Shown here piece by piece: positions 7,757 to 15,652 of a stretch of 40,823 nucleotides of DNA. Where the stretch lies: assembly GCA_019752375.1 (NCBI GenBank), contig JAIEMG010000025.1, positions 1 to 40,823 of the forward strand. The letters run 5' to 3'. The stretch comes from Gemmataceae bacterium (GTDB lineage: Bacteria > Planctomycetota > Planctomycetia > Gemmatales > Gemmataceae). The notes beneath the pieces were generated by a model, which saw only the letters and a program-made list of their open reading frames with translations, was not told where the DNA came from and did not search any database. Numbering within the stretch: position 1 is the first letter of the stretch; the number at the start of each line of letters is the position of its first letter. The position numbers were made by a program, and so were the translations under genes.

Positions 7757-8076
7757 CCACAAACGACGCCAGGCAGCCGCGGTTGCCGAGTATTTGGCCC
7801 ATCGCCGGGACGGCAACGTCGAGGAGTACAACGCCGCCATCAAGGTGAAGGTGCGGGTGGAACACCGACTGGGGGAAGTGCTGACGGAAACGGTGAACCA
7901 CGCCGGAAACCGCAGGGTGGGTAACAGTGTGTTATCCACTGCCGACCGGCATAGCCCCGATGCAGTCTTCCCGCGCTCAGCAGCTGGCGCGCATGCCGTG
8001 GGCGGACATCGAGGCGGCCGAGAAAGGAGTCGTCACTGGTGACGGCTTCGGAAAGCGGCTAATTTTGTGGATATGA
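7757..8076 (+). pseudogene. frameshifted planctomycete accessory hypothetical protein
   Basis: One frame gives VAEYLAHRRDGNVEEYNAA, IKVKVRVEHRLGEVLTETV and NHAGNRRVG. It then loses sense near 7935-7945, and a second frame continues with PMQSSRAQQLARMPWADIEA up to a TGA at 8076. Similar charged proteins (hhKVRAERKLGEhL…) occur among mobile accessory genes; the function is unknown to me. The start is not resolved, and the upstream sequence from 7662 shows no start signal. It is best treated as a decayed gene. Confidence 0.45.
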
Positions 8077-8111
8077 TGGAGCGCCAATTGGCGCTTCGAT
8101 GGCAACGGCGA

Positions 8112-8143
8112 AATCCCGGCAAGGGACGCGCCCCGCCGGGATT
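8112..8143 (-). terminator. hairpin after the 8148-8519 gene
   Basis: Inverted repeat AATCCCGGC…GCCGGGATT immediately downstream of the minus-strand stop at 8148. There is no clear T run, so it is a weak candidate terminator. Confidence 0.3.
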
Positions 8144-8147
8144 CAAC

Positions 8148-8519
8148 TCACGGTCGGATGCCGGCAGCCACGGCCGCGATCCGCTTGGCTCGCTTGCGCG
8201 GTTTCGCGGACGCCAGGGCGGCCTTGATGCGGTCCTTCCAGCCGTCGGGCCAAGTCTCTTCGTCCGGGGTGTCGAGAGCCGCCCGGCTGGCCTCGAAGAA
8301 GTCCACGCCGATGTTGACGGCCCAGAGCAGGCCGTTCACGTCCCAGTCGAGGGCGTAGCACAGCGGGCACGCGCAGTCCTTGTCGTGCGGATCCTTCCAC
8401 CGTTTCAGCTCCAGCAGTACGCTGTAGGCGATCCGCAGCCCGGTCAAGGCCGTCCCGAAGCCGGGTGGGTGCTCCAAATCGGGTGCCTGGGTCGTCTTTT
8501 TCGCAAGTCGCGACTTCAT
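8148..8519 (-). CDS. hypothetical protein
   Basis: A 123-residue protein with a strong start: AGGAG about eight bases before the ATG. It is basic at both ends (MKSRLAKK… and KPRKRAKRIAAVAAGIRP). The middle carries CACPLCYALDWD, a C-x-C-x-x-C cluster that could bind metal, followed by an aromatic-acidic stretch (NIGVDFFEASRAAL). No family is recognised. It runs in the same direction as the next two small genes and sits in the debris between the two tRNA halves, so it is probably cargo of a mobile element. Confidence 0.55.
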   Translation of the reverse strand: MKSRLAKKTTQAPDLEHPPGFGTALTGLRIAYSVLLELKRWKDPHDKDCACPLCYALDWDVNGLLWAVNIGVDFFEASRAALDTPDEETWPDGWKDRIKAALASAKPRKRAKRIAAVAAGIRP

Positions 8520-8597
8520 TGTCGGTTCTCCTGGCGGTCATCGGGAGTTCGAGCCGGCAACACTGCCGGCCCTGCCAAGCCCCTTCTCGGTCCCGCG

Positions 8598-8864
8598 TCA
8601 CTGCGGGTGGGTCAGTTCCCAGTCTTCCAGCGAGTCGGAGGGCACCGGCAGGTTCCGCACCGGGCATCCGTCCCGCAGCTGCACCGCCACGAAGCAGCAG
8701 AAGTGCTCCTTGAGCGGTGGGGCCATGCCTCGTTGAAGCGCGGCCCCGACCAGGTCACGGTACGTCAGCATCTGGCCCACGAGCCGCGCTTCACGGAGCG
8801 TGCCGCAGGTCAGGTACGGCACCCGCGCGTCGCGGAAGACGGCCGTCAACAGGTACTCGGGCAA
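8598..8864 (-). CDS. hypothetical protein
   Basis: An 88-89 residue protein in line with the gene at 8148. AAAGGAG lies just upstream; it suits a TTG start at 8864 (six-base spacing) slightly better than the GTG at 8867. The sequence has a balanced, protein-like composition (VFRDARVPYLTCGTLREARL, EHFCCFVAVQL) but no recognised domain. The gap to the next gene is 78 bases, so the two may be co-transcribed. Confidence 0.45.
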   Translation of the reverse strand: MPEYLLTAVFRDARVPYLTCGTLREARLVGQMLTYRDLVGAALQRGMAPPLKEHFCCFVAVQLRDGCPVRNLPVPSDSLEDWELTHPQ

Positions 8865-8966
8865 CACGGTCTCCTTTCGAGGTGAGGGACAGTGGCGGGT
8901 GGGGCATCTCTCCGACCCGCCGCGCAGCTGAACAGTAATAGCACGCTGTTGATGGTCGTGCGGCGA

Positions 8967-9143
8967 CTACGCGCGTTGCTTCACGCGCCGGTTGCGGCCG
9001 AAGTTGAGGGCCCAGCGCAAGTGCTCGTCAAGACGCCGCACGGCCGCCGGTCCGGGACGCTCGACGGCGACCAGGGCCGCCCGTGCTCGTTTCGCTGCTT
9101 CGTAGGTGTCGGCGGCGCAGCGTTTCCCAATACCGACAATCAC
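8967..9143 (-). CDS. small basic hypothetical protein or fragment
   Basis: The frame ending at 8967 encodes a basic helical peptide (ADTYEAAKRARAALVAVE, DEHLRWALNFGRNRRVKQ). The longer open frame to 9365 crosses the antisense of the tRNA-Gln half and gives the familiar spurious GGTRTHDQRIK-type peptide, so a start upstream of 9170 is rejected. GTG at 9143 is a tentative start; the gene could equally be the C-terminal remnant of something longer. Confidence 0.3.
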   Translation of the reverse strand: MIVGIGKRCAADTYEAAKRARAALVAVERPGPAAVRRLDEHLRWALNFGRNRRVKQRA

Positions 9144-9250
9144 CGAGAATTTACGAGTGCGGCCGAATTGACTTGATAGCGCTTTGGATCTGGTGTAACT
9201 TCTCACCCGGCAATGCCTTCCAGGCTTTCGGCACGGGCGTGCGACTCGCC

Positions 9251-9291
9251 TTTTGATCCGTTGGTCGTGGGTTCGAGTCCCACCGCCTTCA
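9251..9291 (+). other. 3' half of a tRNA-Gln(TTG)-like gene: attachment-site relic
   Basis: Begins with the anticodon loop TTTTGAT, then 3' stem CCGTT, variable GGTC, perfect T arm (GTGGG-TTCGAGT-CCCAC), acceptor CGCCTTC and A73. The upstream bases do not pair with CCGTT, so there is no 5' half. As with the tRNA-Val half at 6190, the break lies at the anticodon loop, typical of integrase crossover. The Gln assignment rests on the loop alone; A73 is unusual for Gln. Confidence 0.55.
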
Positions 9292-9389
9292 CTACAAATT
9301 GAATAATTAGAGCATCTTGTGGATTTGTGTGAACGAGTGGTTTGCGATGACGGTTCACATTTCACACCATTTCACAAAGCCTCCCAATC

Positions 9390-9928
9390 ATGCGTGCTGA
9401 GGAAGACTTGATCGGGCGGCTGAGCTTGCACATCGAGGAGGTAATGGCCCCTTTTGCGGAAGCGGCGACACGGCTGACGACTATCCCGGGGGTGAGCCAG
9501 CAGGTGGCGGAAAGGGTCATCGCCGAGATCGGCCCCCGGATGGGACAGTTCCCGACGTCCGGTCACTTGGCCTCGTGGGCAGGGTTGAGCCCCGAGAAAA
9601 ACGAGAGCGCCACACGACGCATGGCAACTACTGGCTGCGGGCCATGTTGGTGCAAGCGGCGTGGGCAGCCAGTCGGAGCAAAGACACCTACTTGTCGGCG
9701 CAATACCGGCGGTTGGCGAAACGGCGCGGGAAGAAGCGGACATCGGTGGCGGTGGGACATACGTTGCTGGTGATGATCTACCACGTGCTGCGCCAAGCGA
9801 CGACCTACGCAGAGTTGGGGGCCAACTACCTGGACCGACAAGAGCCCGAGCGGCTACGCACGGTGCGTCGGCTGGGCCTGGAACACACGTTGGGTTCGCG
9901 CGGACGGCCCAAACAGCCGTTGCCGTAA
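9390..9928 (+). pseudogene. IS110-family transposase, C-terminal remnant with frameshift
   Basis: The first frame shows RLTTIPGVSQQVAERVIAEI and HLASWAGLSPEKNESA, the helix-hairpin-helix region of Transposase_20. After about 9605 the protein continues in another frame with THGNYWLRAMLVQAAWAASR and VAVGHTLLVMIYHVL, the usual C-terminal end. The expected KRRSGRT-like residues at the junction are missing, so a short deletion with frame loss has occurred. The N-terminal DEDD catalytic half is absent. The remnant stops just before a MITE-like repeat and the hydrogenase genes, marking the right edge of the accessory region. Confidence 0.75.
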
Positions 9929-9932
9929 AAAG

Positions 9933-10083
9933 AGCTGCGTGCTGCTCTGTAGAAAACCCCGCTTTTCACGGAGGGTGCGGCCGGCACAGCCGGCCCCCTA
10001 CAGGCCTGAATTCTTGTAGGGCCGGCTGTGCCGGCCGCAACATACGGTACCGCAAAGCGCGGTGATCTACAGAGTAGCTGCAT
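9933..10083. repeat. ~132-bp inverted-repeat element (copy 1), flanked by near-identical octamers
   Basis: The ends CTCTGTAGA-A-ACC and (reverse) CTCTGTAGAT-ACC form terminal inverted repeats at about 9945 and 10075. Inside, GGCCGGCACAGCCGGCCC-type palindromes face each other. AGCTGCGT (9933-9940) and AGCTGCAT (10076-10083) flank the element like a worn target duplication. A second copy lies at 29144-29273. Confidence 0.65.
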
Positions 10084-10101
10084 CCCCTTTATGAGGCCCT
10101 C

Positions 10102-11145
10102 ATGCCCAAGAGAGCGCTTCGTGCCCCAACGGCTGCCGCAGTTCCGGCGACCGAGGAAATTGACGTCCTCTGGATCAGCGCCGGCCTGGGCTGCGACGGC
10201 GACACCATTGCGATCACTGCCGCCACGCAACCGAGTCTCGAAGACCTGATCCAGGGCGCCATTCCGGGCGTGCCGAAGGTCAACTTCCACAATCCGGTGC
10301 TGGCATACGATGTGGGCGATGCGTTCCTGGAGAAGCTCCGTCGCGCCGCGGAAGGGAAGCTCGGACCGTTCATCCTTGTCGTCGAAGGGTCGATCCCCAA
10401 CGAGAAGAACAAGCAGGAAGGTTGCTGGGCCGGCTTTGGCATGGATGCGAAGACCGGGCAACCAATACCCACGTGCGACTGGATTAGGAAGCTGGCTCCG
10501 CGGGCATGGGCCGTGGTCTGTGCCGGCACCTGCTCCGCTTACGGCGGCATTCACGCCATGGCCGGCAATCCCACCGACTGTATGGGACTGCCCGATTTCC
10601 TGGGCTGGGACTGGAAGACCAAGGACGGCATCCCCATCGTCTGCGTGCCAGGCTGCCCGGTGCAGCCGGACAACTTCATGGAAGTACTCCTCTACCTGCT
10701 CAACCAGGCAGTCGGGCGGGCGCCGATGATCCCGCTCGACGACCGGCTGCGGCCAACGTGGCTGTTCGGCAGCACGGTCCACGAGGGCTGCGATCGCGGC
10801 GGCTATTACGAGCAGGCGGATTTTGCCAAGGACTATGGTTCATCGCGCTGTATCGTCAAGCTCGGCTGTTGGGGGCCGGTGGTTCAGTGCAACGTCGGCA
10901 AGCGCGGCTGGATGGGTGGCATCGGCGGCTGTCCCAACGTCGGCGGCGTCTGCATCGGCTGCACCATGCCCGGCTTCCCCGACAAGTTCATGCCCTTCAT
11001 GAACGAACCGGCCGGTGCGATGCTCTCCACCGCCGCGATCGTGATGTATGGCCGTGCGGTCCGCGCGCTGCGCGGCATCACTCGCGGCTCCATGAACCGG
11101 GAGCCGAAGTGGCGCGGAACGGCAAAGGGGCCCGGCGATGCCTGA
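10102..11145 (+). CDS. hhyS: [NiFe] hydrogenase small subunit, Group 1h-like
   Basis: A 347-residue iron-sulfur subunit that passes electrons from the NiFe site. The first ligand box reads LGCDGD (Cys31, Asp34), so the fourth ligand of the proximal cluster is Asp, as known for actinobacterial-type (Group 1h/5) hydrogenases; most other types have Cys there. Further ligands are in VCAGTCSAYGG, CVPGCPVQPDNF, a His-Cys box (HEGCDRGGYYEQADF), CIVKLGCWGP and CPNVGGVCIGC. There is no Tat signal and no C-terminal anchor, so it should stay in the cytoplasm or be attached through partners. The ATG follows a GAGG five bases upstream. It overlaps the large-subunit gene by eight bases. Members of this group scavenge trace H2 aerobically; the group assignment is by motif. 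Confidence 0.9.
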   Translation: MPKRALRAPTAAAVPATEEIDVLWISAGLGCDGDTIAITAATQPSLEDLIQGAIPGVPKVNFHNPVLAYDVGDAFLEKLRRAAEGKLGPFILVVEGSIPNEKNKQEGCWAGFGMDAKTGQPIPTCDWIRKLAPRAWAVVCAGTCSAYGGIHAMAGNPTDCMGLPDFLGWDWKTKDGIPIVCVPGCPVQPDNFMEVLLYLLNQAVGRAPMIPLDDRLRPTWLFGSTVHEGCDRGGYYEQADFAKDYGSSRCIVKLGCWGPVVQCNVGKRGWMGGIGGCPNVGGVCIGCTMPGFPDKFMPFMNEPAGAMLSTAAIVMYGRAVRALRGITRGSMNREPKWRGTAKGPGDA

Positions 11146-12922
11146 AAAGAAGCCCGCGAACCTCGTCGAGATGTCGTGGGACCCGATCACCCGCGTCGTC
11201 GGCAGCCTCGGCATCCACACCAAGATCGACTTCGCCAATCGCCGAGTAGTCGAGTGCCGAACCACCTCGTCGATCTTTCGCGGCTACAGCGTGTTCCTGC
11301 GCGGCAAGGACCCGCGCGACGCCCACTTCATCACCAGCCGTATCTGCGGCATCTGCGGCGACAACCACGCGACGTGTGCCTGTTACGCCCAGAACATGGC
11401 CTTTGGCGTCCGTCCGCCGGCCCTGGCGGAATGGATCATCAACCTCGGCGAAGCCGCCGAGTACATGTTCGACCACAACCTGTACCAGGACAACCTCGTC
11501 GGCGTCGATTTCTGCGAGCAGATGGTGAAGGAGACCAACCCGGGCGTGCTGGCGAAAGCGGAGAAGATGCTGGCGCCGCACTCCGCCCTGCACGGCTACC
11601 GCACGATTGCCGACATCATGCGAGCCCTCAATCCGTTCACCGGGGCCTTCTACCGCGAGGCCCTGCAGATGAGCCGCTTGACGCGCGAGATGTTCTGTCT
11701 CATGGAAGGCCGGCACGTCCATCCGTCGACGCTCTATCCTGGCGGCGTCGGCACGGTGCCCAGCGTGCAGCTCTTCACCGATTACGTCGTGCGGCTGATG
11801 AAGTACATCGAGTTCATGAAAAAAGTCGTCCCGCTCCACGACGACCTCTTCGACTTCTTCTACGAAGCACTGCCCGGCTATGAAGAAGTCGGCCGTCGGC
11901 GCGTGCTGCTGGGCTGCTGGGGATCCTTCAACGACCCGGCCGCGTGCGACTACACCTATGCCAACATGGCCGACTGGGGCCGGGCGATGTATGTCACGCC
12001 CGGCATCGTGATCGACGGCAAACTGGTGACGACGGACCTGGTGGAGATCAACCTGGGCCTGCGCATCCTCCTGGGCAGCTCGTTCTACCAGGACTGGCAG
12101 GAGTCCGAAACATTCGTGAAGGCCGATCCGCTCGACAATCCGATCGATCAGCGTCATCCTTGGAACCAGACGACCGTGCCGAAGCCGCAGAAGCGCGACT
12201 TCCAGGGCAAGTACACATGGGTCATGTCGCCGCGCTGGTTCGACAAGCGCACCGGCCAGCACCTGGCGCTGGACACGGGCGGCGGACCGCTGGCCCGCTT
12301 CTGGGTGACGGCACTGGCCGGGCTCGTCGATATCGGCGGCTACGTCAAGGCAACGGGGCACAGCGTCCAGATTCGCTTGCCTCGGACGGCGAACTTGCCC
12401 GAGGTCGAGCTAGAATGGAAGATTCCCAAGTGGAGCAACACGATCGAACGCGATCGGGCGCGGACCTACTTCCAGGCGTATGCGGCCGCTGCGGCGCTCT
12501 ATTTCTACGAACGAGGCATCGAGGAAGTGTACGCCGGCCGCACACAGACATGGACGAGCTTCAAGGTCCCCGAGCAGGCGATCGGCTGCGGTTTTCACGA
12601 AGCGGTGCGCGGCGTGCTTTCGCATCACGTGGTCATCCGTGACGGGAAGATCGCCAACTACCATCCGTATCCGCCGACCTCGTGGAACGCCAGCCCGCGC
12701 GACTCGTTCGGCACGCCCGGTCCGTATGAAGATGCTGTCGAGCAGACGCCGTTGTTCGAGGAGAATGGTCCGGACAACTTCAAAGGCATCGACATCCTCC
12801 GTACCGTGCGCAGCTTCGATCCGTGCTTGCCTTGCGGCGTCCACATGTACCTGGGTGACGGCAAGGTGCTGGAAGTCCGCCACTCGCCCACGTTCGGGGC
12901 TCAGCTCGGAGGACCAGGATGA
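11138..12922 (+). CDS. hhyL: [NiFe] hydrogenase large subunit, Group 1h-like
   Basis: A 594-residue catalytic subunit that binds the NiFe(CN)2CO centre. The L1 motif is RICGICGDNHATC (Cys70, Cys73) and the L2 motif DPCLPCGVHMYLG (Cys563, Cys566). Both spellings fit Group 1h rather than the respiratory Group 1 or Group 2 enzymes. After His569 the chain runs on for 25 residues; no processing endopeptidase gene is in the window, so whether this tail is cleaved is unclear. It overlaps the small-subunit gene upstream by 8 bases and the next gene by 4 bases, indicating an operon. Expected role: oxidation of H2 at low concentration feeding the respiratory chain. Confidence 0.92.
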   Translation: MPEKKPANLVEMSWDPITRVVGSLGIHTKIDFANRRVVECRTTSSIFRGYSVFLRGKDPRDAHFITSRICGICGDNHATCACYAQNMAFGVRPPALAEWIINLGEAAEYMFDHNLYQDNLVGVDFCEQMVKETNPGVLAKAEKMLAPHSALHGYRTIADIMRALNPFTGAFYREALQMSRLTREMFCLMEGRHVHPSTLYPGGVGTVPSVQLFTDYVVRLMKYIEFMKKVVPLHDDLFDFFYEALPGYEEVGRRRVLLGCWGSFNDPAACDYTYANMADWGRAMYVTPGIVIDGKLVTTDLVEINLGLRILLGSSFYQDWQESETFVKADPLDNPIDQRHPWNQTTVPKPQKRDFQGKYTWVMSPRWFDKRTGQHLALDTGGGPLARFWVTALAGLVDIGGYVKATGHSVQIRLPRTANLPEVELEWKIPKWSNTIERDRARTYFQAYAAAAALYFYERGIEEVYAGRTQTWTSFKVPEQAIGCGFHEAVRGVLSHHVVIRDGKIANYHPYPPTSWNASPRDSFGTPGPYEDAVEQTPLFEENGPDNFKGIDILRTVRSFDPCLPCGVHMYLGDGKVLEVRHSPTFGAQLGGPG

Positions 12923-13455
12923 CGGCACCGAACGAATCGAGCCTGCCTCAGCGACTTGCGGAGTTGGAGACACGGCTGCAGGAACTGGAGCGCAGCGGGC
13001 CGGCCGACGTCTGGCCCGAGGTGCGAGCAATGATCCAGACGGTGCTCGATTTTCACGGCGCCGGCCTGGCCCGGTTGCTGGAGTTGATCGACACGGCAGG
13101 CGAGTCGGGGCGAACCATCCTCGACCGCGCCGGCCAGGACGATCTCGTCGGCAGCGTCCTCTTGCTGCATGGCCTGCATCCCGTGACGCTGGAAGGGCGG
13201 CTGCGCGGGGCGCTGGAGCAGGTCCGGCCCTTCCTGCAATCGCAGGGAGCCGACGTGGACCTGCTGGGCGTGATCGACGACACGGTCCGTCTGCACCTGC
13301 GGCAGGCAGACCAGGGCTTCGCAGCCTCGGGATTGACCCTGCGTGCGGCGCTGGAGGAAACGATCTGGTCCCGCTGTCCCGATATCCACGGCATCGCCTT
13401 CGTCGAACCGACGGTAGTGCGTTTCCCGCTGCCGCTGGTCGGTCAGCGCTCCTGA
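12919..13455 (+). CDS. NifU C-domain-like hydrogenase-associated protein
   Basis: A 178-residue protein with an N-terminal coiled-coil-like stretch (QRLAELETRLQELERS) and helical middle. The C-terminal part resembles the NifU C-terminal domain: LEGRLRGALEQVRPFLQSQG, DVDLLGVIDDTVRLHL, LRAALEETIWSRCPDI. In NifU proteins this domain carries a C-x-x-C that holds a transient Fe-S cluster; here that place reads without cysteines, so cluster transfer is doubtful. NifU-like proteins are found beside Group 1h hydrogenase genes, and the ATGA overlap with the large-subunit gene supports a role in assembly or stability of the enzyme. The exact role is unknown. Confidence 0.7.
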   Translation: MTAPNESSLPQRLAELETRLQELERSGPADVWPEVRAMIQTVLDFHGAGLARLLELIDTAGESGRTILDRAGQDDLVGSVLLLHGLHPVTLEGRLRGALEQVRPFLQSQGADVDLLGVIDDTVRLHLRQADQGFAASGLTLRAALEETIWSRCPDIHGIAFVEPTVVRFPLPLVGQRS

Positions 13456-13476
13456 CGCCGGGCGCGAGGAGGAACC

Positions 13477-14548
13477 ATGGCCGGCAACAAGCCCGCCCCA
13501 ATGAGTTCGCCAGAAACACTGCCGACCGCGGAAGAAGCTACGGCCGCTCTCCGCGAACTGGCGGGCCCCTTGCAACTGCGTCGTCCCGCGGCAAAAACTG
13601 CCGTTGCATCACGACCGTCGGCTCCGATCGCGGTGTCCGCGGTTGTTGCCCCGTTCGAGCCGGTACGGGCACTGTTCGGCAGTCTGCCCGACCTATTGCC
13701 CGATCCCCTGGTCGTCATCGATGAGAGCGGAACGATCGTTCTGGCCAATGCGCCGACGGAAGAGGTGTTCGGTCATCGCCGCGAGGACTTACTGGGCAGC
13801 CCGGTGGAATTGCTGATTCCGGAGCGCTTTCGTCAGGAACACGTCGGGCATCGCAACGGCTACTTCCAGTCTCCCGACAAACGTCCGATGGGCGCGGACT
13901 TGAAACTGTTCGGCTTGCGCAAGGACGGGCGCGAGTTCCCTGTCGAGATCAGTCTGAATCCGTTGCACACCGAAAACGGCTGGCTCGTCATCAGCACCGT
14001 GCGCGACATTAGCGAGCGCGTGCGGCTCGAAGCGCGGTATCGGACGCTCGTCGAGGGCATCCCGGCCGTCACGTTCATGGCCGGGCTGGACGAAGGGATC
14101 GTCAGCGAGATCTACGTCAGCCCGCAGATCGAGCAGCTACTCGGTTTCTCGCAGCAGGAGTGGCTCGAAGACCCGATCCTCTGGTATCGGCAGCTGCACG
14201 TTGACGATCAGACGCGCTGGCACGAGGAGTTTGCCCGCACCTGTGCCACCGGCGGCCCGTTTCGCGCCGAGTATCGGTTTGTTGCCCGCGATGGCCGCTC
14301 GGTCTGGGTACTGGGCGAGGCGAAGGTGGTGCGTGGCGACGACGGCCGACCGCTCTTCATGCAGGGCATCGCCTTTGACATCACGGCGATGAAACAGGCC
14401 GAGCACCAGGCCTGCCCTTCGCCCGCCCGTGGAAACTCCGCCCGCCCCACGGAATCCGCCGCGCGCCAAGACGGGCAAGCCGGGCGCCAGGAGTCGTTCC
14501 ACAAAACCAGTTGCCAGGGCGCCGCGCGGCAAACGGCCGCGGCAGTGA
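13477..14548 (+). CDS. two-PAS-domain sensor protein, frameshifted near its C-terminus
   Basis: After a flexible Ala/Pro-rich start, PAS1 spans about residues 66-185 (LLPDPLVVIDESGTIVLANA … STVRDISERVRLE) and PAS2 about 186-308 (YRTLVEGIPAVTF … GIAFDITAMKQAE). No kinase, cyclase or output domain follows. At about 14404 the frame runs into low-sense sequence that continues antisense through the receiver genes. The +1 frame instead gives a natural basic tail (RPALRPPVETPPAPRNPPRA…GKRPRQ) ending in TGA at 14548, three bases before the opposing gene's stop. I therefore place the end at 14548 with a one-base frame error. It sits 21 bases after the hydrogenase operon genes and may sense redox state or a ligand for that locus. 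Confidence 0.65.
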
Positions 14549-14550
14549 CG

Positions 14551-15042
14551 TCACGCGGCGGGCAGCTTGACGATGGTCAGCCAGAAGTCCTCGAGCGAAC
14601 GCACCGCTTCGATGAAGTCGCTGACGGCCACCGGTTTGGTGACGTAGCAGTTCGCATGCAGATTGTAGGCTTTGAGCACGTCGGTATGCTGGTCGGACGT
14701 GGTCATGACAACCACGGGAATTCGCTTCAGGTCCGGATCGTTCTTGATCTGCTCGAGCACCTCGCTGCCGTCCATGCGCGGCATGTATCAGTCGAGCAGG
14801 ATCAGATCGGGGCGCGTCGCCGCGGAGTAGGTCCCCTGACGGCGCAGGTAAGCGATGGCCTCGACCCCGTCTTCGACCCAGTTGACGCGATTGCGGACCT
14901 TGCCGGTCTTGAGCGCGTTCATGGTGCGCTTGGCATCGTAGTCGGTATCCTCGACCAGCAGGATCTCGATCGGCTCGCCGGCGGAGGGTTCCGCGGCGGT
15001 CTTGCGCGTCCGCAGCTGTGGACTCTTGGCCTTGGTCTTCAT
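14551..15042 (-). pseudogene. stand-alone receiver-domain protein with in-frame TGA
   Basis: A CheY/Rcp1-like receiver with a basic N-terminal tail (MKTKAKSPQLRTRK). The acidic pair is in ILLVEDTDYD, the phospho-acceptor in DLILLD, then MPRMDGSEVLEQI, VVVMTTSD and the conserved Lys in YVTKP. Between LILLD and YMPRMDG the codon is TGA (about 14785-14787); the neighbouring paralog has TGG (Trp) in LILLDWYLPKKEG. A single G-to-A change thus splits one receiver into two open frames. The ATG at 15042 has a perfect AAGGAG six bases upstream. It would be either a fresh pseudogene, a sequencing error or read through. Ten bases separate it from the upstream receiver gene. Confidence 0.7.
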
Positions 15043-15052
15043 GGTTTTCTCC

Positions 15053-15625
15053 TTACCCGCTTTTGCGCCTGGTGGACGGGCGGCGGGGCTGGTTTTGCGC
15101 TTCACAACCGATTTCCCTTCCGTTTCGTTTCGTTCGAGCGTGAGCCGACGGCCCCGTGGGCGCAGTCCGGGGCCGTCGACCCTTCCAGAACACCTCGAGG
15201 AACTTCATGGCCCGGGCGAACTGTTCGAAGTCCGCGGGCTTTGTCACGAAGGAGTTTGCATGGCCGTCATAGGCGGCACAAATGTCTTGGGGATGGTCGG
15301 AAACCGACAGGATGACGATCGGAATCCGACGCAGGGTCGGGTCGCTCTTGATTTCCTCCAAGACCTCGCGTCCCTCTTTCTTGGGCAGGTACCAGTCCAG
15401 CAGGATCAGGTCGGGCTGCCAGCGCGGGCGTTTGCGGCGCAACAGTTCCAGGGCTTCGTCGCCGGTCTCGGCCACGCGAACCCGGCAACGTAGCCGGGCC
15501 TTGCGCAGGGCCCGGATGGTGCGGTCGACTTCCGACGGCGTGTCGTCGATCAGAAGAACCTCGACCGGGCGGTCCCGGGCGGACTTCGCCGGCGTCGCAC
15601 CAGTCCTTGCAGGTGACGCTTTCAT
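15053..15625 (-). CDS. stand-alone receiver-domain (response regulator) protein
   Basis: A 190-residue protein: flexible start, then a complete receiver with VEVLLIDDTPSEVDR, phospho-acceptor Asp in DLILLDWYLPKKEG, IPIVILSVSD and Lys in SFVTKPADFEQF. It ends with a long basic tail rich in Arg, Lys and Pro. There is no DNA-binding or enzymatic output, so it probably works by protein-protein contact in a phosphorelay, as the Rcp1/CheY-like group does. A start further upstream is not needed. It forms a convergent pair with the PAS gene and is followed by the second receiver. The cognate kinase is not in the window. Confidence 0.8.
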   Translation of the reverse strand: MKASPARTGATPAKSARDRPVEVLLIDDTPSEVDRTIRALRKARLRCRVRVAETGDEALELLRRKRPRWQPDLILLDWYLPKKEGREVLEEIKSDPTLRRIPIVILSVSDHPQDICAAYDGHANSFVTKPADFEQFARAMKFLEVFWKGRRPRTAPTGPSAHARTKRNGREIGCEAQNQPRRPSTRRKSG

Positions 15626-15652
15626 CGCGGCATCCCTGAGATCCGGCTTCCG

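Noticed and set aside
6402..7901. 499-codon minus-strand open frame
   Set aside because: It is a GC-rich shadow of the terminase and Pnkp fragments; only its last ~15 sensible residues were used, as the frameshifted tail of Pnkp.
8967..9365. Long minus-strand frame containing a GGTRTHDQRIK-like peptide
   Set aside because: That peptide is the antisense of the tRNA-Gln 3' half at 9251-9291, a familiar false protein; only the part below about 9143 was kept as a weak candidate.
1..9930. CRISPR array or classic restriction-modification locus beside the nuclease genes
   Set aside because: No regularly spaced repeats, Cas-like proteins, methyltransferase motifs or helicase motifs are visible.
14549..15315. 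C-terminal extension of the PAS protein frame
   Set aside because: It is antisense to two receiver genes with clear motifs and has poor protein-like character.
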